The notes: generated by a model not told the origin, from the sequence alone. Positions 45,955-57,854 are shown, numbered from the stretch's first letter. The stretch is 64,000 nucleotides of DNA from Rhodosporidiobolus odoratus (GCA_034387635.1 JAOANU010000011.1:94501-158500), one strand, 5' to 3'. Translations and numbers: made by a program.

Positions 45955-45980
45955 AGTATATCACGGACCGAAGCCCGGAT
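45867..45980 (-). ncRNA. SNR6: U6 spliceosomal snRNA
   Basis: The minus strand carries the U6 core: ATTGGAACGATACAGAGAAG, then GATTAGCATGGCCCCTGC and ACAAGGATGACAC. These include the ACAGAGA box that pairs with 5' splice sites and the U2/U4-pairing region. The 5' end forms a CGGGC-TTCG-GTCCG hairpin (about 45965-45978). The 3' end is followed by a T7 run for Pol III termination (45863-45869). No intron interrupts the core, unlike some U6 genes reported from red yeasts. Exact ends are estimates. Confidence 0.92.
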
Positions 45981-46754
45981 AAGCTGAGGCATTTTTAAGA
46001 TGTGTAAGTCGAGTTGCAGGATTTAGCTGTGGCTACTTACAAGGTCTACGATATTGCTGCTGCATCACCACCCCTGTGTGACATTGCCTGGAGATGCGGG
46101 CAGACAAGTCCAGTGTTCAAAGGTCGAATACCTGGGCAGAGAGCAACAAGTGCTGTAGCGAGCCAGACAAAGAATGAGCCCTTGCACCAGCTTGGTGCTG
46201 TCTTCTATACTCAACTCTGTACTTGCCCACACACATAGGCCAATACACCAGCGCCAACAGGCCAATTCCTTGTAGCAGCTGCGGAGAAAGGCTTGGGGTA
46301 GACTTTGCCTCACAGGCTGTGGCTTGGCTGTCCCCCCCGATATGAGCAGACATGGTGCGCTTGGTAGAGGTGTAGAGCACTGCGTACAACCCTGTGGGCT
46401 TGTGGGAATAGTGAAATCCCTGGCCAGAAACTATTTTGCTGTCTAAGACCGCTTTGACAGACTCAAGGGAGAGCGAGAAGATCGAGAAGAGCGCGACGAC
46501 GAGGGAATTTGTCAGGCGGCGAACCAACCACATCCCGCCTTTTTCGCGCTCTCCCTCTCGTTCTTGTCCGTCTGCTGCTTGCTCGTCGACTCCACAGCGC
46601 TCTTCACAAGCCTTCAGACACCCTTACAGCTCAAGTCAGTCCCACTGTGCAGTTCTCGCTGTTCCCCCACCGCCGAGTCCCCCCACATCTCCGTCGACAC
46701 ACTCAGTCACACCCAAGCTCCGCTGCATACTGACTCGCTGACTTGATAGTCAAC
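45981..46754. other. U6 5' flank and CCP1 promoter region
   Basis: It should contain the Pol III promoter of U6 and, near the right end, the CCP1 promoter, where pyrimidine-rich tracts precede the start codon. No coding gene is supported. Confidence 0.4.
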
Positions 46755-48372
46755 ATGTCCTTCACCTCCACCTTCCTTCGCTCGACTCCCCGCCTCCTCG
46801 CTTTGCGAACCGCTCCTTCCGCTATCCGTCTCGCCTCCCGCCGCTCCTACGCCTCGTCCTCTGCACCTGAAGCTGTCAAGAGCAACAACAACATTCTCTT
46901 CGGCGCACTCGGCGCTGCTGTTATCGGTGGCGGTCTTTACCTGTACGCCAAGCCGGATTCGGATGATCCCCGGGTTGTCAAGGATGCGGCGAGCCCGAAG
47001 GAGGTGGACTACCAAAAGGTGTACAATGCGATCGCCGAGGGTTTGGAAGACGAGAACTACGATGGTGTGTTGCGGTTCTCTCTTGCGCCCTCTCTTGGCC
47101 TCGTATCCCTTTTCCCCCCAATCTGGGCTTCCCCCTCTCTCCCTTCCTCTACATGTGAGCTTCCTGCTCACTCTGCCTTTTCCGCAGACGGCTCTTATGG
47201 ACCTGTGCTCGTCCGTCTCGCATGGCACTGCTCGGGAACTTATGACAAGAAGACCGGTATGTTCCGCTTTTCGGCTCGCGTTGCGTCTCCCACTCTAATC
47301 CGGCACTTCTGCAGGCAACGGTGGTTCCAACGGCGCTACCATGCGCTTCGCTCCCGAAGCGAATCACGGTGCGAACGCCGGTCTCGAGCATGCTCGTAAC
47401 CACCTTGAGAAGGTCAAGGAGAAGTTCCCCGAGATTACCTACTCTGTGCGCCATTGTGCCTCTTTGCTTAACGGCAACCTTGCTGACTCTCAAGCTCCAC
47501 GTAGGACCTTTGGACTCTGGCCGGTGTTGTCGCTGTTGCCGAGCTCGGCGGTCCCCTCGTGCAATGGCGCGCCGGCAGGAAGGACGGAAACGTCGAGCAC
47601 TGCACTCCCGACGGTCGCCTTCCCGATGGTGACAAGGGCGCAGACCACTTGAGGTATATCTTCGGTCCGGAGAAGATGGGTTTCAGCGATCAGGAGATCG
47701 GTAAGCAGCCCTCCCATCCTTTCCTCAAATGCGCCGTTCCTTTCCTCGTCTGTCCTCTTCTGTCGAGGCACGGACACTTACCAAATGCTGGTATCCTCGA
47801 TTTTAGTCGCTCTCTCCGGCGCCCATGCTCTCGGACGCTGCCACACTGACCGCAGTGGCTTCGACGGACCTTGGCAATTCGCCCCTACCACCTTCAGCAA
47901 CGAGTACTACCGTAAGCCCCATGCAGATACCGTCGTCCTCATCCCCACACGCTCACGCGCTCGTCGTTCCCATTCTTCCACGCTCACGTGCTCGTCCTTC
48001 TCAGGTCTTCTCTTCGACGAGAAGTGGCAGGAGCGCAAGTGGGCTGGTCCTCCCCAGTACCAGGACAAAGGCACCAAAAGTCTCATGATGCTTTATACGG
48101 ACATGGCTCTTGTCAAGGACAAGGGCTTCCGACCATTCGCTGAGAAGTACGCCAAGGACGAGCAGGCTTTCTTTGCCGACTTCTCCAAGGCTTTCTCCAA
48201 GTACGGTTTTTTTCCCGTCCGCCCTCTTCGCCCTTGCAGTTCGTCCTCCGGAACTCTGGGCGCTGACCGGGCCTGTCTCCGCAGGCTGATCCACCTCGGC
48301 GTCCCCGAATCGCAACTCTCTGAGCCCGTCGCCTTGAAGAAGACTGAAGACCAGGCGCCCGCATCCGCTTAA
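46755..48372 (+). CDS. CCP1: Mitochondrial cytochrome c peroxidase
   Basis: Haem peroxidase of the intermembrane space that reduces H2O2 using cytochrome c. The ATG at 46755 starts [18 protein letters not shown], an import leader followed by RRSYASSSA and a membrane-sorting segment ([18 protein letters not shown]). Motifs, read over small introns: [14 protein letters not shown] (distal Arg/Trp/His), [49 protein letters not shown] (proximal haem His) and [16 protein letters not shown] (Trp of the electron-transfer path). It ends with the exon [19 protein letters not shown] to ..APASA at 48372. Full length and apparently functional. Its last exons and downstream flank were copied to 61-62 kb. 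Confidence 0.94.
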
Positions 48373-49060
48373 GTCACCTCCCTGGTCTCCCCCACGCTCT
48401 CGTCGGGTCTTCGCGGTTCAGCCGTCGTAGATAGTACCACTTGTCTTTTCATCTGGGTTTGTGCAGTAAAGGTTCATTCGCCAACTTGAGCGTAGGTGAA
48501 GTTCAAGTCAGTCCTCTCAACTGCGTCGACTATTGCTCGCATCAAGGAGTATCGCATGCTTTTCACGCTTCTCCGCCTTAAGTCTTGGCTACTACTGATG
48601 CCACCTTCCGACTGCCTTGGAGAGGGTACGGGACCTTCTGAACCCGGAATCCTGGCCGTCCATAATGAGAGCAGGGCAAAACAGCGCTGGTGCGCATCTG
48701 ATGTAGCGGGTGGTACCGCTCAACCGTTACTCGGCCGCGAGGCGAAGGGGAATGAGGCAATCAAGCTTCGCAGGGAAGTACCCGAAACATCGCTCTTCGG
48801 CACCAGGACAGCGCAAAGACGGGCACAGACACACCCGTCATTGCGAGACCGCAGACATCGCCAATGTACGTAATGTACAAGCTACCGCGCAATAGACTCG
48901 GTTCAAGCCTTCTTGGCCGTGATGACCAACCCCTCCCAGTCCAGCACGAGCTTTCCCTCCCCGTGTTCTTTCCTCAGGTAATCCTTGACCTTCTCGCTCC
49001 TATCCTTATCCCCAAAGATTTGTGGCATCGTCATCTTGAACTTGTCAGCGCAATCCTCGG
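48070..49060 (+). repeat. Diverged inverted duplication, arm 1 (CCP1 3' end, spacer, methyltransferase 3' end)
   Basis: This block matches about 61075-62077 on the minus strand. It covers the last CCP1 exons and intron, the 0.5-kb convergent spacer, and the end of the methyltransferase gene. Shared stretches include GTAGATAGTACCACTTGTCT-like sequence and GGTTCAAGCCTTCTTGGCCG. Many substitutions and small indels show it is older than the oxidase duplication. Confidence 0.75.
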
Positions 49061-49925
49061 GGCTTTCGAACGGGACCTGCACTGTCACAGGCTTAATTTG
49101 AATTCCGGTGAAACCGAAAGAGGTTAGGTGGTCGGGCGTGGCGGAGAGGGAGGAGTAGGGAGTGTCGAAGATGGGAGGGAGGGGGGCCGCGGGGTCGACA
49201 GCTTGGAGGATGGAAATGACGGCGGGGGAGGTCCAGGTTGTGTAGCCGAAGGTGGAAGTGGGGCGGAGGACACGGTGAGCTTCTGTAGAGGAGACAGCCG
49301 CGGCAAGTCAGTCCTGTAGGCTACACATAAATGAGGTGTGTGTGACTCATGGGTTTAGAGAGTGAAATAACAAGACGGGGAGGCGTAGAGGAGAGAAAAC
49401 AAGCTGAGGGATCGGGAATGCACCTTCTACAACTTTCTTAGGGTCTGGCATGAGCTGTACGCCGAAGTTGATGAAGACATAGTCGAAGGCAGCATCGTCG
49501 GAAGCGAGACTCTGCAGGACGAGTTTCGGCTTCAGCAACAGCAAAAGAGAACCGCAGTGCGCTGCTTGATCATCTGCGAGAAGAATGGGACACACTTGCG
49601 CGTCAATGACCTTGGCTTCGACATTTTCCCACTTGTTGTGCTCAATCCTAGCCTTTGCGAGGTTGACCATGTTCTGTTCCACGTCCCCCATGACGATCTT
49701 GACCTTTTTCTCCTTCGCCAACTCTTTCTTGAGCAGCTCGGTAAGAATACCAGCTCCCGCTGCATTCTCCAGTACGTCGATGTGCTCCTTCTGGTCCGAG
49801 AGGAGGCCACTCTGCTTGAGGAGGTCAAGTGCCGGAGGTCCGGTGATGGCTTCCATCAGCGTGACCATCTCGTCGCCGAACTTGTCGAAGGCTGGCACGT
49901 TCTCGGCGAGGCTCGGGTTAGCCAT
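48903..49925 (-). CDS. SAM-dependent class I methyltransferase, substrate unknown
   Basis: The ATG at 49925 starts MANPSLAENVPAFDKFGDEM. The Rossmann-type methyltransferase core shows IDVLENAAGAGILTELLKKE (motif I, with ENAAGAG in place of the usual E.GxGxG), VKIVMGDVEQNMVNLAKARI (acidic end of strand 2), VIDAQ and DYVFINFGVQLMPDP (motif IV region). After an intron, HRVLRP-type sequence and TTWTSPAVISILQAVD follow, with the end KLVLDWEGLVITAKKA at 48903. It resembles the small ubiquitous fungal methyltransferases of UbiE/arsenite-methyltransferase type, but no specific substrate signature is seen. It is convergent with CCP1 and divergent from the aldo-keto reductase. Confidence 0.8.
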
Positions 49926-50603
49926 GATGGTGGAGATGAATGAGAGAAAGAACTGGGAGGGAAGGAAGCAAAAGGAAGCAAAGGGAGGGAAGGGACAGAA
50001 AGAGGGTTATGACGGGCATCGGCAGGTTTTCTCGGAGGACCCGTGACTTCCGACAAACGTCCGAGCATGTCAGCTACAGTAAGGGGTGCTGGAAATGCTG
50101 TGCAGAGCGGGAAGGAGAAAACAACGGCTTGAAAACGAGAGAAAAGGATTCGAATGTCGGGGCAGGCCTGCTCAAGTACGAAGCTCTTCGTTGGTCCAGA
50201 TGTCATAGCCGACAACCTGTCCAGCACAACCTGTCGCCGTCCGAAGACCGCCCAACATCCCGACCTGCTAGTGCGATGGCGCCGGCGCGTCAAGACGAGT
50301 TGTGTAATGACTGTCAGCTGCTGATGGCGACCGTAGAATACAGGTGCAGCTGTCGATGACTTACTCATCTGCGCCGTTGTCGCACTGTGAGAATGTACTG
50401 TAGGACTTACCTCGACTCGATTGCCTCGCTCTCCATATAGAGATGTTGCGCGTGGGGTCAGGTTGTCAGCTACGGAGCGTGAAGGCAAGCACAGCCAGTG
50501 CCCAGCATCTGACAACGGTTGGCCAATGTCACCGACCCCACCTTGAGACGTCGTCATTCGCCGTTCCTTCTCTTCTCCTTTCACTCCACACATACACACA
50601 AAA
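49926..50603. promoter_or_regulatory. Divergent intergenic region between the methyltransferase and the aldo-keto reductase
   Basis: About 680 bp hold both promoters. A CACACATACACACAAAA tract directly precedes the reductase ATG. No operator-like repeat was recognised. Confidence 0.4.
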
Positions 50604-52302
50604 ATGGCTACTCAAGTCCCTACTTTCAAGCTCCTCGACGGTACTACCATTCCTGTTATCGGTTGGGGTAACGTCAGTACTATTTCCTTCCCTTTTCCCC
50701 CCACCTCGCCGTCTTACGAAAGCTGACCGAGGTCTTCCCCTACCATCTCTTCTCGCTGCTACGACGGCGTGCGACTCTCCTATGCGCCCGCTGCGGGATC
50801 ACAGGGAACTGGCGATGCCAAGAAGACCGCCGTCGAGAGTGGAAGGCATGCTTTGAAGAGCGGCTTGAGGCACATTGATACCGCTCAGGGTACGTCTTCC
50901 GGCCTTTCTCTCTTCCTCCGCCTCGTACTACAGTGCCCTATGATTGCGTCACAGCAGCGCTGCTCTGCAGACGAGTAAACGAGCAGCCCGCTAATCTGTT
51001 TTCGCCTCGCCATAGGTTACCACAACGAGAAGGAGACTGGTCAGAGTATCGACGAGGCTGTTCAGCAACACACGCTCAAGGCCGATGAGGTCTTCGTCAC
51101 CTCCAAGCGTACGTTCCCTTTCCCGTCGTCCAGCCTTTCCGTTTTCCTCGCCGCCTCCCGCTATCTTTTCCCCATTCAACCCGCAATCCCGCGTCTCGAG
51201 GCGTCCTGTCGCGTCGCATGGAACTCATGACGACACACTTGCAGTCTCCACCGTCGACGGTGACCCCACCAACCCGGGTATTGCAATCGAGGACGTCCGT
51301 CAATCCGTTCTCGACACCATCTCCAAGCTCGGCCGTCAGCCCAACCTCTTGCTCATCCACAATCCCTTCGTGCCGCCCAAGGGCAAGCTCGTCGAGTTCT
51401 GGAAGATCCTCGAGGAAATGAAGGACAAGGGCGAGTTGACCGCTTCGTTGGGTGTAAGTTTCCCTTGCTCTTTTCTTCCTTTCCCCCAGACGCCTTTCGT
51501 TCTTTCAGCGGCTTTGCCCAAACGTCAGCTCATCCTCTTCACCATGCGCCCACAGGTCTCCAACTTCCGCCCGCAAGACTTCAACGAGCTCCTCCCCGTC
51601 TGCAAGTACAAGCCTGTTGTCAACCAGCTTGGTTAGTCATGCGCTTCGCAATTGTCCCTCCGTTCCGCCCTCGATTGCTTCTTGCACACTGCTGATTGGC
51701 GCTCTTGTGTTCGAGCAGAGTACCACCCCTATGTTCTCACTCACCTGGACCCTATCCTCAAGATTCAGGAGGAGCACGGTATCCTCACCGAGGCTTACGG
51801 CCCGCTTACCGTAAGCTCGAACACGTCGCCTCTGCTTTGTTGTATGCGAGGAAGGAAACTGACTCTGCTCTGCAACCGTCCGCTTGCCCTGTTTCGCTCT
51901 TCCCCCTCTTCCCCCTTGTTTCTTCCGTCACCATCCAACTCTTCTACGCTCTCTTCGCTCTCTCGTCTTTCCCTCTACCAGCCCGTCCTTCGTCACCCCA
52001 CCGGCGGACCCATCAAACCCCTGCTAACCAAGATCGCCGCCCGACTCTCCTCGGAAACCAACTCTCAAATCGACGAAGCCCAAGTCCTGCTCCTCTGGAC
52101 CCGCGCCAAGAACGTCGTCGCCGTCACCGCCTCTGGAAATTCTGGTCGGATCGAGAAGTTGGCCCAGACGCAGGGCTTGCCCGATTTGAAGGAGGAGGAG
52201 GTTAAGGAGATTGAGGCGTTGGGACGGAAGGTTTACTTCAGGCATTATGATGAGCATATGTGTGTCGATTTCCCCGCGCCGCAGTTGCCTAAGGACCTTT
52301 GA
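50604..52302 (+). CDS. Aldo-keto reductase
   Basis: NAD(P)H-dependent carbonyl reductase with a TIM-barrel fold. The ATG at 50604 starts MATQVPTFKLLDGTTIPVIG. Across introns it reads SGLRHIDTAQGYHNEKETG (catalytic Asp and Tyr), ADEVFVTSK (Lys) and LLLIHNPFVPPKG (His), completing the D-Y-K-H tetrad. It continues LGVSNFRPQDFNELLP and NQLEYHPYV, and the C-terminal part has VAVTASGNSGRIEKLAQ where the family usually has a VIPKS-type cofactor motif. It ends PAPQLPKDL at 52302. That altered cofactor stretch (TASGNS) and the lack of other signatures mean that substrate and NADH/NADPH preference are open. The common fungal role is reduction of aldehydes or sugars. Typical length, six or so introns. 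Confidence 0.88.
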
Positions 52303-52702
52303 ACGGTAAGACGACGGGATGGGGGGTTAGAAGGTTGAAAATATTGAACTTGACAAGAAGTAAAGTAAGAGCGAAGTAGTACCATTTTCCCCTTCGCCTC
52401 TCTGATGAGGTCGGTCCAAATGCCAAAGGATCTGATCGAGCGAGGTAGTAAGCGGAAGAAGACAGGCTGTACTGGCGAACTGCCAGACTCACCAGATCGA
52501 GGCACCGTTCGGCTCGTAATGCGCGCAATGTCAAGATAGGCGGAGAAAATATGCTGGGTACGAAGCTACAATTAAGTGAAGAAGGCAGTGCCGAAAAGGA
52601 GGGGAGGAGAGAGAACATCCAGAACCTAGAGTAAGGGAAGGGGAACAAGGGTAAAGCGAATGATCAAAAAAAGGAAAGGGAAACGAGAAAGAAAGAGGGT
52701 CT

Positions 52703-55632
52703 CTAGTCTAGTCCAGCCATCGCGCTCATGCCCGTACTGCCCGCCGCGAGGGAAGGAAGAACCCCGTAAAACTGCTCCTTAAATCGCGCCACTTCGCCGA
52801 GCAGGTCCCGGATCATCTGGGTGCTCTGCCGTTCGGGCCCACCTAACGTCGCCGTTGTTGCTACTGCCGCCGAAGCTGATGTTGAGGACCCGCCGCCTGT
52901 TCCGACACCGGGCAGAGGAGGGAGCATGCTAAATTCTGCTGTACCCGCCGACGGCGCCGCCGCTGCAGACGCAGGAACCGGCGTACTCCTCGTGCTCCCT
53001 ACCGGCGTCGTCCCCCCGACCCCTCTCGGCACCTGCGGCTCAAACGCCATTCCCGCGCCCTCCTTCTCACCGTTCATCTCCCTCACCCTCTCTCCCCTCT
53101 TCCACTCCCTAAAGTCCCTGACCCTCCCCGCCCTAACCAAACTCTCCCCTCTCCCCACTCTACGTCTCTCCCAATCCTCCTCCACATCCCCTACAAACCC
53201 CTCGATCACGCCCACCCTTTTTCGCATTTCGGAAAGAGTGGCCCGTTTCGAAGGCCACCGGACTCGGGTGGGAAGTTGGGGACCTTGAGGAGTTTGGATG
53301 GGGAGGGGGGTAGGTGTCGGGAGGAGAGATCGAGAATGAGAGGACAGGAGGGGGAGGAGGTGTTCGGGAAGGTGCCAACTTAGTAGAGAAGCGTGGTCGT
53401 CTCCCCCTTCGCCAGCTGTACCTCCCAGGTACCCATCCTCAGCAGTGACGAAATCGACGCCTGAATCGGATAGCTGAGAAACGGGAAGAGGACGTTTGGT
53501 AGGTGAGCGTGAGCCGGACGCGATGGGAGCTTGGCCGTTGGTCGAGGCTGAAGTGGCAGGAGCGGAGGGTTTGGGTCGGTAGGTGTATTGGTTGGGGTGT
53601 TTGCCGCGAGGTGGAGGGACGTGGGGGACAGGAACCGCGATGGGGACTGCGGCTAGCGAAGCGGCGGGGATGGTGTCGATCGGAAGGACAGCAGAGGCGG
53701 GCGAAGGAGAGCGAGCTGAGAAAATTGGGGAATACGTAGATGAGTCTGCTGCGACTCTTGAAAGTCGTAGCGATCACTAAACGTACCGATATCTAGGTTG
53801 GCTCGGACCCCTCTCGTTCCGTCCGTCGAGTCAGGCGCCTTATGCCCGTCCTCTCCATCCACACCGAGAGCAGCAGGACTGACCCTCCTCTTCTTATTCG
53901 GTGGCTCTCCGCCGTCTTGAGTCAATCCCGCCGTCTCATCTTCTCCGTCCTCAGCCTTGACGCTGTCCTCCTTACGCTTGTCCTTCCGCTGCGGAGGGGA
54001 AGGGTCCAGCTTCTCAACGGCATCGACTGGGTCGTCGTCCTTTGAGCGAGAGCGACGTGCAGTCGCTTTCCTGTTCGTTCAGTGCGAGAGGTGAGTGTGC
54101 AAGGTAACGGAGACAGGGTTCGATCGACGACGAGGAGAAAAGGGGCAATAGGGAGAAGTCAGTTGTGGCCGTCTTCGTCGATGCGGCTCTGCTTGAGGAG
54201 CCGCAGGGCATTTGAGCTCGTAATGCACGAGCCAGTAGCAGGAAGAGACTCGCGTTCCGTAAACAGGGCGAATAAAGGGAAGAGCAACGAAACAACGACG
54301 CACCCTTTCTTTCCTCCCCCGGCCTTTCCTTTCTTCCCCCCTCCGCCAACCTTACCCACCTTCTTCCCCCTCCTCTTCTCCTCCTCTTCCTCCTCCGCAC
54401 TCTCGCCCTCTTCGCCTCCCTCCGGCTTATCTTCCTCCTCCTCCGCCTCACTAGCGCTACTACTACTAACCTCCCCCCCTCTCGCCTTCTCCACCTTCTT
54501 CCTCAACGCCGCACTTCCAGCCTCCAAGATACTGAGCGCAATCGCATCGTCATAAGCCGCGTCACGCGAGTTCATCGTCGACCGTTTCTTAGCCGGTGGA
54601 GCCACTGCGGCAGGTTTAGACGAGGTGGACTTGGGAGGGTTGGAGTGGGCATGGGCGGGAGGGGAGAGACGGGAGGTCTCGGAGAGAAACGCGTGGGTCA
54701 TGGCTGAATCGGCGGATTCGCGAGGTTTGTGAGATGGTGGGTGGGAGGGTTTCGGTTGGGCGGCAGCGGAGGTTGAAGTAGATGCGGTAGAGGTTGCGGT
54801 CGCGGTTGCGGTTGCGGGAGGGGAGTGAGAACGACCAGATGATTTGCGAGGCACTTTGCGGAGGAGGCTGTCATGTAAAGAGAAAGAGGCAAAGATCAGC
54901 GGTTGCAAGTTGAGCGCGGGAGTAGGGGAAATCCAGAGAGCAAACATGCGAAGCGTACCCGCCTGGACCGTGCAAGTTGGGTTTACACAGCTCGCAGAAA
55001 TATCGATTCGGACATTCCTGTGGATCGCAGGAATAAAGCAGATTATTCCGTCAGATGCTCTTGTCTTGATGCATGAGCGAGGTAGAAGAACTAGTCAAAA
55101 CCGACAACGCACCTTTTCTTCCCAAAGCCCCACGCATGGCCCGTGTTGCCAGCATTTGCACGTGTCGCACTGAATCATGAGACCAGAGGACATGTCCTCG
55201 TCTGCGTCAAGTGAGGAGCGAAGGTCAGCGGCGGGCTCTAGTCCTTCCGCGGGAGATTCCCTCGGCCGCGCAAGGAGCTCGGAAGACGAGAAGAGGGCAT
55301 GAGATCGGGAGATACGCGAAAAATGACGCACTATCGTCCCCACAGACACACCTCGTAACGCCTCCATCTCCACCGTCCTCATCCCCATCCCCATCCTCCT
55401 GTTGATCCTCGTCTTCCTCTTCAATCTCGCCAACTCCGAGCTCTTCCTCCCTCAAACTCTTCTTTCCACTGGCACTTCGTTTCGAGCGTTTCGCGCCATG
55501 GCCACCGCTGCGCGAGTCGGTGCCCGAGTCGGAGAGGGCGGCAGAGGCGGAGCGTTTCGAGGTGGACTTGGAGGACTTCTTGGTAGGGGCGGAGGAAGAT
55601 GACGAGCGCTTCTTGGAGACGGGTGGAGACAT
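52703..55632 (-). CDS. CTI6: Cti6-like PHD-finger protein (histone deacetylase complex subunit)
   Basis: Probable nuclear reader in an Rpd3L-type deacetylase complex. The ATG at 55632 starts MSPPVSKKRSSSSSAPTKKS, a basic, Ser-rich leader. The PHD finger is assembled from three exons: TRCVCGDD, then DEDMSSGLMIQCDTCKCWQH and GPCVGLWEEK, then ECPNRYFCELCKP, giving the Cys4-His-Cys3 pattern. The rest is disordered, with KRSTMNSRDAAYDDAIALSI, a Glu/Lys-rich acidic/basic stretch (EEEEEEKRRGKKVGK) and PPNKKRRVS (nuclear signal). The C-terminal part around KRATLSEMRKRVGVIEGFV and DLLGEVARFKEQFYGVLPSL ends SAMAGLD at 52703. The order PHD then low complexity then C-terminal helix matches Cti6 better than other PHD proteins. 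Confidence 0.78.
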
Positions 55633-56725
55633 GGTCTGTGTGAGAGTCGAGTGACTGCAGTAGAGGTGTAGAGGCGAGGGCGGGCGGGTTTGAGGCGGAG
55701 TGGGGAGAAGGGCGGAGGTGAGCTGGTCTTGACGGGGACGGCCTGGTCGGGGGTAAGGACTTGATGTTGCGGTAATTGGATTGATTCTCAGCTTTGGTCA
55801 GGCGTAATGTACCTGCCCGTGGGATGTGAATGCTGAGAGACGGGAAGCGAGTCGGAGAACTTGTGCGAGTTGAGTTGGCGATTGTTGCTCGTCGTTGACG
55901 TGATGTAACACGGCGAGAGTCGGCGTCTTGAGCCACTGTAGGATTTGCACCAGTCAGAGCTTTGTTGGTGACTGAGTCCAGGTTGGACGAAGCCACACTA
56001 CACTAGAGTTTCCGCCCTCACACAATCTCATATATCTAATAGTCTCTCTTGCTCTCCTTTGCAGTCTGGGTAGATGCAGCTCTACGCTTGACTAGATTAC
56101 ACACAGCCAAGATCCCACCTTCCTCTCACCCCTCTCCACCCCCGCGACCCTCCCGCTTGTTCGACCCTCGCTATAACACCACAACAGCCCCACCGGTACC
56201 ATTGTATGTACAACCATCGTACAGACGGAGGTTCCGAACTCAGCCTTGAAAGACCGGCGCGTGTCTGGCTGAGGGTCTTGTCTGCACTATAATCTGACGT
56301 TGACCCGTTCTCCTCTTGTCACGCTGTCCTCGTCCGCGGCTGATTTGAACCGACACAGGACATGTCACTGCGGCGCTCTGCCGTATGGCTTGGCCTGCAC
56401 GATTGATCAGAAGCTGTGTAATGCTGTCGGACCTAGATATGCGTACACTGCTTTTATTCTGTCCGTACACTGCGGGATGCGGAGGGCGCGTTGCAGCGGT
56501 CGCCTTTCGTACGCCTTTCGTACGCCGTTCATCGTGGACGCGCGCTGGATATCCGCGGTTACCTCAGTGCCGGCCCCGCGCAGAAAGGCCGCCACCTCAT
56601 CGTTCGGTCATATGGATTGAGCAGTTGCGTCACTCGCAGCCTCAACGATTCTTTGTTCCCAGTTTAGCTCTCTCTCTTTCCCTGCTTCACTCTACGGTAC
56701 TCAACACGAACACACACATTCAACC
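55633..56725. other. Divergent intergenic region, no gene seen
   Basis: Promoters of the Cti6-like and hydrophilin-like genes. Several short pyrimidine tracts precede 56726. No RNA gene or exon structure recognised. Confidence 0.4.
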
Positions 56726-57854
56726 ATGTATGTCCACCCCTCTGCCCTGTTGTCAACTTGATGCAGGCTAACCCTCTTCCTCTCCCACTCGCAGGTCGCA
56801 CCCCACCCACTCTATCCACTCTCACCCTAACCCGGACGCTTCCTTCCACCACACCCCGGTCGGAACCTCCTCCTCCACTCACGCCCCTGGAGCCGTCAAC
56901 GTCGCCGCCCCCGCTGGTCCCGAGGACCGCCAGACCTTGAACACCCACTCGCCCGCCCCCACTTCCACCACCTCGCACACGACTACTTCCGCCGTTCCCG
57001 CCTCGACCCCCTCCACCACCTCGCACGTCGTCGAACCCACTCAGTCTCACCACCACTCCCACACCGCACCTGAAACCCGTGTCGAGCCCACTCGCTCCGA
57101 ACCCGCCGGCACTTCCGCTACTCCCGCCTCGACCACCTCAAACGCCGACCCTTCTGTCGCCTCGAACGCTTCCAACGCCAAGGGCCACGAGAACGCCGGT
57201 CCTACCGCTGCGGACGCGCCCGCGACTGCTGCCAAGGAGCACGCTACCAGGGGCGAGAGCGATGTCGGTGTCAGTGGACCGGAGGGCGGAGCTGGAGAGG
57301 TCGGCGAGGGTGGCTACCCGCCTCAGCTGCACGCTGGCAAGGGTGCGTGCTTTCTCCTGACCTGATGCCTCCAGGCGACGTGTACTGACGCTCCAGTGTA
57401 CTTTTCCGCTTTTTCTTCGATTCCCTCGCTCGGAACCTTTCCTTTCTTTTCGCTCCCCGTTTGCGTTGAGCAGTCGGTCTTGGTCCCCACTACAACGAGG
57501 GCGGCGGTCTCGGTGACAAGATCAAGGGTGTCGAGGAAGTGATCAAGGGCAAGGTGCGTCCTTAGGTTTATTTCCTCCCTTCCGCCAAATATCACCACAG
57601 CCACTGACGCTCTCTTTCCTCGCTCTCAATAGATCACCCACAAGCCCGAACTAGTCCAGCAAGGTCACGACCGTCAGACTGGTGCCCTCGCCCAGAAAGC
57701 CCGTCAAGCCGACGACAATGACTCGCCCTTCTCTCGTCCTGATGATGGTGCCACCGAGGGTGCGCCGGTCAAGGAGACCACGACGAGCGACGTCAGGGAG
57801 AGTGGCCATTCTGCCAGCGCTAGCGCTGGTACGGCTAGTACCAAGCAGCAGTAA
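56726..57854 (+). CDS. Hydrophilin-like, highly polar protein with a split start codon
   Basis: The start codon is interrupted: AT at 56726-56727, a 67-bp intron (56728-56794, GTATGT donor), then G. The protein begins MSHPTHSIHSHPNPDASFHH and is dominated by Ser, Thr, Ala, His, Pro and Gly with no hydrophobic segment. The conserved-looking part is C-terminal: VGLGPHYNEGGGLGDKIKGV, then EEVIKGKITHKPELVQQGHD and RQTGALAQKARQADDND, ending STKQQ at 57854. Small GKITHKPEL-type proteins occur across fungi and are often linked to stress or dormancy. A desiccation or osmotic-protection role is inferred from composition only. A LINE fragment lies just downstream. Confidence 0.72.

Noticed and set aside
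45258..46533. Several short frames around U6
   Set aside because: They overlap the U6 RNA gene or AT-richer spacer, lack splice structure and show no recognisable motif.
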